A DNA stretch of 64,000 nt from Siphonobacter aquaeclarae (lineage in GTDB: Bacteria > Bacteroidota > Bacteroidia > Cytophagales > Spirosomataceae). Both the position numbers and the translations under genes were made by a program. The notes below the pieces were generated by a model that saw only the letters and a program-made list of their open reading frames with translations, had not been told where the DNA came from and searched no databases. This document shows, piece after piece, positions 42,195 through 49,238 of the stretch. Location: positions 186,001 through 250,000 of the forward strand of contig NZ_FNGS01000004.1 of the NCBI RefSeq assembly GCF_900103285.1, read 5' to 3'. Positions within the stretch are counted from its first letter, which is position 1. Each line of letters starts with the position of its first letter.

Positions 42195-42230
42195 CAAAAA
42201 AAATCCCGCAAAACTCACGTTCTGCGGGAT
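42195..42230 (-). terminator. Intrinsic terminator of the small secreted-protein gene
   Basis: The stem ATCCCGCA/TGCGGGAT (42203-42210 with 42223-42230) is followed on the minus strand by eight T. It lies 26 bp past the stop of the gene ending at 42256. Confidence 0.8.
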
Positions 42231-42255
42231 GGTTTGGCGGAAAACCACCGATGTA

Positions 42256-42636
42256 CTAGTTACGTGCGAGAACGACGCGGTTGGTTTGCGTAGAGATCTC
42301 GAATGATTGCGTATAGCGGTTCTTGGCACCTTGTACCTCGAACGTGTACTTACCATCACCCAGGGTCGACAGGTCGAACAGGCGGAGGTAGGTGGCGTTG
42401 GTCGTCGTTTCAGCGAACAGCGTGGCGTTTTCCTTGTCCTTGATCGCGATCGTTACTTTTTGCTTATCGGGATTTTGGAACGTCAGTTGGAAACGCAGTT
42501 GAGCGTCCTGTGCGAGTTGCGCGTTGTAAGGATTAGCCTTTACGGTTTCCTTAGCAGGATCAGAATTAACAGCTGCAGAAGCACCTACCGTCAACAGGGT
42601 AACGAGGGCCAGGATAAAGTTGATTGACTTTTTCAT
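42256..42636 (-). CDS. Small exported protein of unknown function, 126 aa
   Basis: A signal peptide (MKKSINFILALVTLLTVGASA, cleavage near residue 22) is followed by about 100 residues of predicted beta structure: LRFQLTFQNPDKQKVTIAIKDKENATLF, YLRLFDLSTLGDGKYTFEVQGA and FEISTQTNRVVL. The layout resembles the beta-sandwich at the C-terminus of T9SS cargo (short strands, a D-S-L-x-G-KYTFEV type turn), but without a preceding cargo domain. It also resembles DUF3244-like small periplasmic proteins. It has its own terminator and sits on the opposite strand between lutA and lutB. I do not assign a function. Confidence 0.8.
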   Translation of the reverse strand: MKKSINFILALVTLLTVGASAAVNSDPAKETVKANPYNAQLAQDAQLRFQLTFQNPDKQKVTIAIKDKENATLFAETTTNATYLRLFDLSTLGDGKYTFEVQGAKNRYTQSFEISTQTNRVVLARN

Positions 42637-43198
42637 CGCTTTATGATTTTAAATGGGAAAAATACAAAAGAACCCTACTTGACTTTTTCGCGTTGCGTTT
42701 CGTCGTTTGGATGATGCAAAGTTGCACACAGTTTGATTATGAGTCAATTACCCCAATGTTAAGAGCCGAAAATTCCTTTTACGGTGCCACCCATAAATTA
42801 GAAAAGTACAATAGTTATGTGTTGCGTACCGAAAGTTGTTTAAAAAGTACAACGGTAATTTTTAAAGTTTTTTAAAAAGTACACCTGAAGAGGCCGGCAG
42901 AGTCTTAAGGTTTTCACGGAAAAGTTCAATTGTTGAATTTTAAGCAGTACTGTCATTCAGGAATTTAAGCAGCGAATGCCCCGGCCCCACTTCTATATAA
43001 CATAAAGAAGGGCCCTTTTTCAGGGAAATTCGCCGCCCGTCAACTGCCCGGAAGGCTTCCCCGGAAAGTACCAATCCATACCAGACCGGTAGAGTACCGC
43101 CCGGAGCGATGGATACTTTTTTGTTTTTTCAAGACGGAAAGCGGTTAGGAGAACAGATTACCGCTCTTAACACAGCGAGTCGCTTTAACTGAAATGCT
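42637..43198. promoter_or_regulatory. Divergent regulatory region between the small exported protein and lutB
   Basis: This 562-bp, largely AT-rich gap has no convincing gene. The word AAAAGTACA occurs three times in the same orientation (42802-42810, 42843-42851, 42875-42883), 41 and 32 bp apart, close to four and three helical turns. A second direct repeat, GAATTTTAAGCAG/GAATTTAAGCAG, lies near 42934 and 42961. These are candidate binding sites for lutB or the small gene. Confidence 0.4.
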
Positions 43199-44578
43199 AT
43201 GAGTCACCCTGCACTGGATCACGCGGCGGCGTCTGAGGTATTTAACCGGGACGAACCGCGGGTCAACTGGCACGATGAAACCCTCTGGTGGGTACGCCAG
43301 AAACGGGACCGGGCTTCCGTCCAGTTGCCGGAATGGGAGGACCTGCGGGAGGCTGCCTCCCGTATCAAGTTCCACGTCCTCTCGCACATGGACGAATTGC
43401 TCGAATCGTTCGAGCGCAAGGCACAGGAAAACGGCGTGACGGTTCACTGGGCTGCTGATGCCGCCGAGCACAACGCCATTATCCTCTCTATTCTACGGAA
43501 ACACAGCGTCGACAAAATGGTGAAGTCCAAGTCGATGCTTACGGAAGAATGTCACCTGAACGATTTTCTCTCAGCCAACGGCGTCGAAGTCATTGATACC
43601 GACCTCGGCGAGCGCATCGTGCAGCTCCGGAAAGAACCGCCGAGCCACATCGTTCTCCCGGCCATTCACCTGAAGAAATCGGACGTCGGCGAAACCTTTC
43701 ACGAGCACCTCGGCACCGAAAAAGGCGCGACAGACCCGCAGTACCTTACTGAAGCCGCCCGGCAGCACCTGCGCGAAAAATTCCTGACCCGGCGGGTAGC
43801 CCTGACCGGCGTTAATTTCGCCATTGCCGAAACCGGAGGCTTTGTCGTCTGTACCAATGAAGGCAATGCCGATATGGGCGCACACCTGGCCGATGTGCAC
43901 ATTGCCTGTATGGGCTTTGAGAAGATTATTCCGAAGGCTGAACACCTGGGCGTATACCTGCGGCTGCTCGCGCGGAGCGCGACCGGCCAGCCGATTACTA
44001 CCTATTCCAGTCATTTCCACAAGCCGCGGCCCGGCCAGGAAATGCACATTGTCATTGTCGACAACGGGCGGAGTACCCAGCTGGGTCGCGAAGACTTCCG
44101 TAACTCCCTGAAATGTATCCGGTGCGGTGCATGTATGAATACCTGCCCCGTTTACCGCCGAAGCGGCGGGCACAGCTACCATAATGCGGTAGCAGGGCCG
44201 ATCGGATCTATTCTGGCGCCGAACCTCGACATGCGCAAGAATGCCGACCTTCCGTTTGCCAGTACCTTGTGCGGAAGCTGTTCGAACGTCTGCCCGGTGA
44301 AGATCGATATCCACGATCAGCTATATAAATGGCGGCAGGTACTCGCCAAAGAAGGGTACGTCGGCGGCATGAAGAAAGCCAGCCTGTCAGTAGCTGCCAA
44401 AGTACTGGCCAGCCCGACGCTGTTCCGGCTCAGTTTCAATACGGCCCGAACGGCATTGCGCATCGCCCCCTGGGCCGGTAATAATCCGCTGAACCCCTGG
44501 AGTAAACACCGCGAGCTTCCCGAAGCTCCCAAAGAGAGCTTCCGGCAGTGGTGGGAAAAGAACAGGGCCAATCCATGA
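43199..44578 (+). CDS. lutB: Lactate utilisation protein B, iron-sulfur subunit
   Basis: The 459-aa protein has an N-terminal LUD domain (about 70-290, with GGFVVCTNEGNADMGAHLAD) followed by two 4Fe-4S clusters: CIRCGACMNTCPVYRRSGGH and LCGSCSNVCPVKIDIHDQL. This is the LutB/LldF architecture, which passes electrons from lactate to the respiratory chain. Its position 1.08 kb after lutA and overlapping lutC by 4 bp gives the order A-(insert)-B-C. Length is normal. LutB normally acts with LutA and LutC at the cytoplasmic face of the membrane. Confidence 0.95.
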   Translation: MSHPALDHAAASEVFNRDEPRVNWHDETLWWVRQKRDRASVQLPEWEDLREAASRIKFHVLSHMDELLESFERKAQENGVTVHWAADAAEHNAIILSILRKHSVDKMVKSKSMLTEECHLNDFLSANGVEVIDTDLGERIVQLRKEPPSHIVLPAIHLKKSDVGETFHEHLGTEKGATDPQYLTEAARQHLREKFLTRRVALTGVNFAIAETGGFVVCTNEGNADMGAHLADVHIACMGFEKIIPKAEHLGVYLRLLARSATGQPITTYSSHFHKPRPGQEMHIVIVDNGRSTQLGREDFRNSLKCIRCGACMNTCPVYRRSGGHSYHNAVAGPIGSILAPNLDMRKNADLPFASTLCGSCSNVCPVKIDIHDQLYKWRQVLAKEGYVGGMKKASLSVAAKVLASPTLFRLSFNTARTALRIAPWAGNNPLNPWSKHRELPEAPKESFRQWWEKNRANP

Positions 44579-45171
44579 ATACAATGAGCAGCAGGGATAA
44601 AATTCTGGGCGCTATCCGGCAAAACAAACCCGCCGCGATGCCCCTCCCCGATCAGTTTACGTTCCGTACCGAGTACCCTGATCTCGTGGCGCAATTCGGG
44701 CAGGTATTGCAGTCGATTGGCGGCAGGGCGGAAGTAGTACCCGACCTCGAAGCGGTCAAAATTAAGGTACAGGAGCATTTTGGCGACCTGTCGACCATCG
44801 CCGTTACCGTCCCGGGTCTTGAATCGCTGGCGACGTTCTCCCTCGCGCCGGTTACCGATCCGCATGACCTCGAGCACATCGAGCTGGCGATTATTCCAGG
44901 GCAGCTCGGCGTCGCCGAGAATGCTGCGATCTGGATCAGTGAAAAGGAGATGGGGCACCGGGTACTCCCGTTCATCACGCAACACCTGGCGCTGGTGATA
45001 CGGGCAGAAACGCTGGTAGCCAATATGCATGAAGCGTATCAGCGCATCGCGCCGGCAGCGACCGGCTTCGGTACGTTCCTTGCGGGGCCGTCCAAAACAG
45101 CGGATATTGAGCAGTCGCTCGTGGTCGGCGCTCACGGAGCACGCAGTTTGATCGTGTACCTTATTGGTTGA
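44575..45171 (+). CDS. lutC: Lactate utilisation protein C (LUD domain)
   Basis: The 198-aa LUD-domain protein is the third LutABC subunit. The start MNTMSSRDKILGAIR at the ATG 44575 overlaps the lutB stop as ATGA, which supports this start. The longer open frame to 44548 lies inside lutB. The family pattern is visible in LGVAENAAIWISEKEMGHRVLPFITQHLALVI, where the conserved loop lies, and TGFGTFLAGPSKTADIEQSLVVGAHG, the signature end of LUD proteins. It is followed by a nonamer fold-back and a terminator. Confidence 0.94.
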   Translation: MNTMSSRDKILGAIRQNKPAAMPLPDQFTFRTEYPDLVAQFGQVLQSIGGRAEVVPDLEAVKIKVQEHFGDLSTIAVTVPGLESLATFSLAPVTDPHDLEHIELAIIPGQLGVAENAAIWISEKEMGHRVLPFITQHLALVIRAETLVANMHEAYQRIAPAATGFGTFLAGPSKTADIEQSLVVGAHGARSLIVYLIG

Positions 45172-45180
45172 TACCCCGTT

Positions 45181-45252
45181 TTCTGTGAATTCTGTGCTTT
45201 CTGTGAGAAAAATAAAAATGATGTTCTCACAGAAAACACAGAATTCACAGAA
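45181..45252. repeat. 29-bp fold-back of TCTGTGNNN nonamers
   Basis: The left arm 45181-45209 contains TCTGTGAAT, TCTGTGCTT and TCTGTGAGA in 9-bp register. The right arm 45224-45252 is its reverse complement with one mismatch, across a 14-bp AT loop. It is a sister of 10982-11042 and begins 10 bp after the lutC stop. Confidence 0.9.
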
Positions 45253-45284
45253 AAAAAGCTGTCTCAGAACGGGGCAGCTTTTTT
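45252..45284. terminator. Bidirectional terminator between lutC and the Omp85-like gene
   Basis: The stem AAAAAAGCTG/CAGCTTTTTT (45252-45261 with 45275-45284) flanks a 13-nt loop. It ends in T on both strands and serves the two convergent genes. Confidence 0.85.
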
Positions 45285-45288
45285 CGTT

Positions 45289-46680
45289 TCAGAATTCCCT
45301 GGCGACGTTGAACCGGAAACCTCCGACACCGTCCCGCGTGAAGGCATAGTGAAAACGGAGTACGGCATTATACCAGGTAACCACATCCAGCCCAACGCCG
45401 TAGCCAAAGAGAAAATGATTAGCGAAGCGGCTGTTATTCAGTTTGTTGTATTGATTCCAGGACTGCCCGCCGTCGACAAATACGTTCGGATAAATTTCGA
45501 TCGGCAGCGTATTGAACTGGCGGATTTTCCGGAGCGGTTTCAGGAAGATTTTTTTGTCATACAGCTGGTACCGGAGGGTATTCCGGATGTAGGCATAGTG
45601 CTGCCCGTCGATCGTAAACAGCTCATATCCCCGGACCAGGTCGTTGAGGTACCCCAATCCCCGTGTCTGCAAATACGGCTGCCGCTGGGGATAGGAGGTT
45701 TTTGCTTCCGCCGCCATCCCGAAGTACCAACGCCCCCCGAGGGGCTTATACCGGTTGAAACCTACCGTGAGATCCGTCAGGTCGATATCATCTCCCGGAA
45801 GCAATCCATACCGGTTCAGCACTGCGCTGAAGGTAAAGCCACGGAGGGGGTACTGCGCCTTATCACGGAAATCATAGGTATAGCCATACGACGCCAGGAA
45901 GTACTTCTGCCGGGTCCGGCCGTTGAGAAAGTAGTTGGGGTTGATCCGGGCGACGGTATCCGCGATGGTGTGCGTGGCGTACCGAAGCTCCAGGTTCTGG
46001 AAGTCGTAGTACTTGTTGCGCCGGCGGAAGATGACGTTGGCGTAAAACCGCTCCCGGAGCAGGTCTTCGCCTTTTAGGTAGACGAGCTTGTCGGCATCGG
46101 TCCGGTACGCCAGGTTTTTGGTGGTGTTATAGGAAGCGCCAACTGTCACGCCAAGTTTCCGTTTCCGGTCGATATACGGAATGCGGTAAGCAAACTCCAG
46201 GTACCGCGCAAATCCGAACTCGAGATTAACGCGCAACTGCTCGGCGCGCCCCCGCACATTGTAATGCCGCAGATTGACGCCGTAGATGGTCCGGCTCAGG
46301 TCCCGGTTGCGTTCATACCACCATTCGTTGAAGTTCCGGTCGGCTAACTGAAAGATCGGAAAGCCGAGGATATACCATTGCTCCCGGAGGTCGAACTCCA
46401 CGATCGCCTCTTTCGGATTGGTCTGATCCACCTTCGCATCCGCTGTCACAAACAGGTTCGTATTGAAGACTTTCCGGCGGTTTTTTTCGATCCGTTCGGA
46501 CAGTGAAGACTGCCAAAGCGTATCTCCTTCCGTAAAATCCAATTCCCTGCGGATGATAAAATCTTTGGTCTTCCGGTTTCCGGTCAGCCGGATTTCTTTC
46601 ACGATCACATACCCGGAATCGGGTAGCGCCGGGCTAACTGACTGAAAATGAAGTAACGCACTAAAGACAGATAGAAGCAT
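45289..46680 (-). CDS. Omp85/BamA-superfamily outer membrane protein
   Basis: The protein has 463 aa from the ATG at 46680; an in-frame TTG at 46701 would add seven residues. A short hydrophobic segment LLSVFSALLHFQSV serves as signal sequence. One POTRA-like domain follows at about 25-105 (VIVKEIRLTGNRKTKDFIIRRELDFTEGDTL, then FNTNLFVTADAKVD). A beta barrel fills the rest, with many alternating aromatic strands and the end YNAVLRFHYAFTRDGVGGFRFNVAREF. BamA itself has five POTRA domains and is about 800 aa, so this is a small member of the superfamily (TamA-like, or patatin-type barrel without the enzyme). Its client is unknown. It stands alone between terminators. Confidence 0.85.
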   Translation of the reverse strand: MLLSVFSALLHFQSVSPALPDSGYVIVKEIRLTGNRKTKDFIIRRELDFTEGDTLWQSSLSERIEKNRRKVFNTNLFVTADAKVDQTNPKEAIVEFDLREQWYILGFPIFQLADRNFNEWWYERNRDLSRTIYGVNLRHYNVRGRAEQLRVNLEFGFARYLEFAYRIPYIDRKRKLGVTVGASYNTTKNLAYRTDADKLVYLKGEDLLRERFYANVIFRRRNKYYDFQNLELRYATHTIADTVARINPNYFLNGRTRQKYFLASYGYTYDFRDKAQYPLRGFTFSAVLNRYGLLPGDDIDLTDLTVGFNRYKPLGGRWYFGMAAEAKTSYPQRQPYLQTRGLGYLNDLVRGYELFTIDGQHYAYIRNTLRYQLYDKKIFLKPLRKIRQFNTLPIEIYPNVFVDGGQSWNQYNKLNNSRFANHFLFGYGVGLDVVTWYNAVLRFHYAFTRDGVGGFRFNVAREF

Positions 46681-46739
46681 ACAGGGTTGACTTGCCCCCA
46701 AAATTACCGATTTCAGGGAGGACGGGCGGCAATAACTTC

Positions 46740-46984
46740 GGGAGCGGACATATTAAAATAATCCTACGTAAAAAAATTCAACTATTTCTTTACATTTTTC
46801 AATATTCGCCGTATTATTGCAAAAAGATTATTTGGTGCGAAATGAACGCGCCTCCTGATCCGACCAGACAAGCTGCCCTGTTTATTACCAAAAAACAGCC
46901 AGGCTTTCGACGATATGGTTTTCAAATGGGAAGAAAGATCAAGAACGGATTCGCCGACCCCAATGGGGTTGGCGAATTTTTTTT
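46740..46984 (+). ncRNA. Possible small transcript ended by an orphan terminator
   Basis: The hairpin 46949-46961/46965-46977 (13-bp arms, one G-T style mismatch, loop AAT) is followed by T8 on the plus strand only. No plus-strand gene precedes it within 1.7 kb that could use it. The DNA before it (46750-46840) is AT-rich, as promoters are here. A short RNA starting around 46800-46850 would explain it; the 5' end is a guess. Confidence 0.3.
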
Positions 46985-47002
46985 ACCCGGTTGTAAACAA
47001 AA

Positions 47003-47030
47003 AAACGGAGCCCTCCCGGACTCCGTTTCT
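47003..47030 (-). terminator. Intrinsic terminator of the DUF4136 lipoprotein gene
   Basis: The stem AAACGGAG/CTCCGTTT (47008-47015 with 47023-47030) is followed on the minus strand by a T-rich run (T7). It lies 19 bp past the gene's stop. Confidence 0.7.
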
Positions 47031-47048
47031 GCACAATTACGCTGTTGG

Positions 47049-47564
47049 TTATCGTTGGGGCGCCCGCGCCGGAACATAGCCATAGGCCAGCGCAGGATAC
47101 TCGTCCAGGATGCGACGGGTGGCAAAACGCAGACCGCGTTCATCCAGCTCCCGGGTCTTTTGGAACAGGCCTGACGCATATCCCATCCATACGGAACGGT
47201 TCAGGGTTTCGTCAACAATGTGAATCAGCAACGTTCCTTTCCGGAATTTCAGGGTCGGCAGAGAGGGATCCTGTTTCCCGTTGAAATTATCGCTGTAGAC
47301 CGAAAAGACGACCGACAAATCTCCCCCTTCTTCTTTTTTCTCGTATCCCCGCGCCCGCATCTGGGTATCGATCTCATCGAGCACATAGGCCTGATCATTC
47401 TCAGAAATCTTCTGGAAATCAGCACTCTGAAGCACAGAATAGGTTTTGTTATAGGCAAGTGATACGCGGCTGTCGGCCGTGGTATTCACTTTCAGTTTGT
47501 TGGTAGTGCCGGCACAAGCCGCTCCCAGCCAGGCCAGCAAGGCGATATAGAGTATATTTCTCAC
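47049..47564 (-). CDS. DUF4136-type lipoprotein
   Basis: The 171-aa predicted lipoprotein starts at GTG (47564). The signal peptide ends LAWLGAAC with lipid-anchored Cys17. The body contains YNKTYSVLQSADF, VLDEIDTQMRARGYEKKEEGGDLSVVFSVYS and FRKGTLLIHIVDETLNRSVWMGYASGLF, followed by a final segment on gap-filling amyloid-like beta folding. This matches DUF4136 proteins, which are small periplasmic-side lipoproteins of unknown function in many Bacteroidota and Proteobacteria. An AT-rich 114-bp region separates it from nnr and likely holds its promoter. Confidence 0.85.
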   Translation of the reverse strand: MRNILYIALLAWLGAACAGTTNKLKVNTTADSRVSLAYNKTYSVLQSADFQKISENDQAYVLDEIDTQMRARGYEKKEEGGDLSVVFSVYSDNFNGKQDPSLPTLKFRKGTLLIHIVDETLNRSVWMGYASGLFQKTRELDERGLRFATRRILDEYPALAYGYVPARAPQR

Positions 47565-47678
47565 AGTGCGCTGCAGTAAAAAGGTGACACTGTTCGAATT
47601 AACTATTATTTATTCTAAAATTAACAATTTCTTAACATTAAGTTTTTGTACACTTTACTTAGCTGATTATCAACATCA

Positions 47679-49154
47679 TTACCAATGCAGGAATTCGGGC
47701 AGATCGCCGGCAATAAGCGCCGGTTCGCCCTTGCGGGCTGCTGCGCGGTCTCCGGCTTCCCCATGGCGGTATACGCCGAGAATGGCAGCGTCAGCAGGAG
47801 GCGGTCCCTGCGCCAGCAGCGCGGTCAGAATGCCGGTCAGCACATCGCCTGTACCTCCGGTGGCCATTCCCGGGTTTCCGGTTGAATTGAAATGAAGTTC
47901 CCCTTCGGGCGTCGCGACGATCGTGTGCTGTCCTTTCAGTACCGTCACAACGCTATACCGCTTGCAGAAAGCCCGGAGTAAGTCCAGTTTTTCGTAGTCG
48001 TCGGCCCAGGTACGTCCAAGCAGGCGGGTAAATTCCTTCGGGTGAGGCGTCAGGATGGAATTTTTCGGCAAACGGGTAAGCCATTCGGGGTTATCGGCCA
48101 GGATATTCAGGGCATCTGCATCAAAAACGGCCGGCTTTCCTCCCAATTTTAATAAAAGCTCGTCGAGCATCCGGACCGTCTCCTGCGCTTTACCAAGACC
48201 GGGGCCGACTCCTATCGCGGTATAGGAAGACAGGTCAGGTACTCCGGTAATCATCTTTGGATGCTCATCCGCCAGACACATCGCTTCCGGCACCGCTGTC
48301 TGCAAGACTGAGTAGCCGCATTCCGGCACATGTACGGTCAATAGTCCCACGCCGCTGCGCAGGCACGCGCGGGAAGCGAGAACAGCCGCGCCTACCTTTC
48401 CATAGCTTCCGGCTATCAGGAGCGCATGTCCGAAATTGCCCTTGTTCGCAAATACAGCACGGTTTCGCAGTGACGGAAGCGACTGACTATCTGTAAAATA
48501 CCGGCTGGCCGGCGTCTGTTTTTCATACCGGCGGTCGAGCCCGATGTCCAATACCTGCCAGCGCCCCACAAACCGGGCATTTCCCGGTTGCAGAAAAGCC
48601 GGTTTCGGTACCTGAAAACCGACGGTATAGGCCGGCTCAATAATCGCGTCATCCGGCTGATTGGGCCTGTCGGCAAAGAGACCGGAAGCTATGTCTATGG
48701 AGACGACGGTCGAACCCGACGCGTTAACCGCCCGGATTACTTCCGCCAGCGGCCCGGCGGCACAGCGGTTCAGTCCCGATCCCAGCAGGGCGTCGATGAC
48801 GAGGGTATCGGAGGGGATTTCCATCGCTTCCTCGACCCACGTAACGCCTGCCAGGTGTCGATACCGTGCCAGGTTTGCTTCAAAATCAGCCGAAGCCTTC
48901 TCCGCATGCCGTACGATCCACACGTGGCACGGATACCCCGCCTGGTGCAGCAGGCGGGCTACGACGAGACCGTCTCCGCCGTTGTTTCCCATCCCGCACA
49001 GAATATGACCGTCGCGGCGCGCCAGGCCGGTTCGTAGTAACCAGTCGGTCAGGGCTGTAGCAGCCCTTTCCATCAAATCAAGCGAGGAAATCGGTTCATG
49101 GGAGATGGTGTAGGCGTCCCAGGCGCGGATCTGGTCAGCGGAAAAGATTTTCAT
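47679..49154 (-). CDS. nnr: Bifunctional NAD(P)H-hydrate repair enzyme (epimerase / dehydratase)
   Basis: This 491-aa cytoplasmic repair enzyme restores damaged NADH and NADPH hydrates. Residues 1-215 form the NnrE epimerase domain (MKIFSADQIRAWDAYTI, CGMGNNGGDGLVVARLL, VIDALLGSGLNR). Residues about 225-491 form the NnrD dehydratase domain, with NKGNFGHALLIAGSYGKVGAAVLA, SILTPHPKEFTRLLG and GNPGMATGGTGDVLTGIL, the glycine-rich phosphate site. The fused order is typical of bacteria. It precedes the PspC gene by a terminator and has its own 5' start at 49154. Confidence 0.95.
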   Translation of the reverse strand: MKIFSADQIRAWDAYTISHEPISSLDLMERAATALTDWLLRTGLARRDGHILCGMGNNGGDGLVVARLLHQAGYPCHVWIVRHAEKASADFEANLARYRHLAGVTWVEEAMEIPSDTLVIDALLGSGLNRCAAGPLAEVIRAVNASGSTVVSIDIASGLFADRPNQPDDAIIEPAYTVGFQVPKPAFLQPGNARFVGRWQVLDIGLDRRYEKQTPASRYFTDSQSLPSLRNRAVFANKGNFGHALLIAGSYGKVGAAVLASRACLRSGVGLLTVHVPECGYSVLQTAVPEAMCLADEHPKMITGVPDLSSYTAIGVGPGLGKAQETVRMLDELLLKLGGKPAVFDADALNILADNPEWLTRLPKNSILTPHPKEFTRLLGRTWADDYEKLDLLRAFCKRYSVVTVLKGQHTIVATPEGELHFNSTGNPGMATGGTGDVLTGILTALLAQGPPPADAAILGVYRHGEAGDRAAARKGEPALIAGDLPEFLHW

Positions 49155-49179
49155 ACCGGCACCGTTTTGAATAGTCCAT

Positions 49180-49216
49180 AAAAAAACCTGCCCAAGATCA
49201 GGAATCCCGGGCAGGT
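49180..49216 (-). terminator. Intrinsic terminator of the PspC/GIN gene
   Basis: The stem ACCTGCCC/GGGCAGGT (49186-49193 with 49209-49216) is followed on the minus strand by T7. It lies 23 bp past the stop at 49239. Confidence 0.75.
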
Positions 49217-49238
49217 AATGAGCAGGTCATTCAAAAGA

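Noticed and set aside
42624-42875. 83-codon plus-strand frame upstream of the small exported protein gene
   Set aside because: It starts inside the divergent gene's start region, covers the AAAAGTACA repeats and has unusual codon use. It is better read as regulatory DNA.
46692-47174. 160-codon plus-strand frame near the orphan terminator
   Set aside because: It reads through the hairpin and T8 at 46949-46984 and then antisense to the DUF4136 gene, which makes translation of the whole frame implausible.
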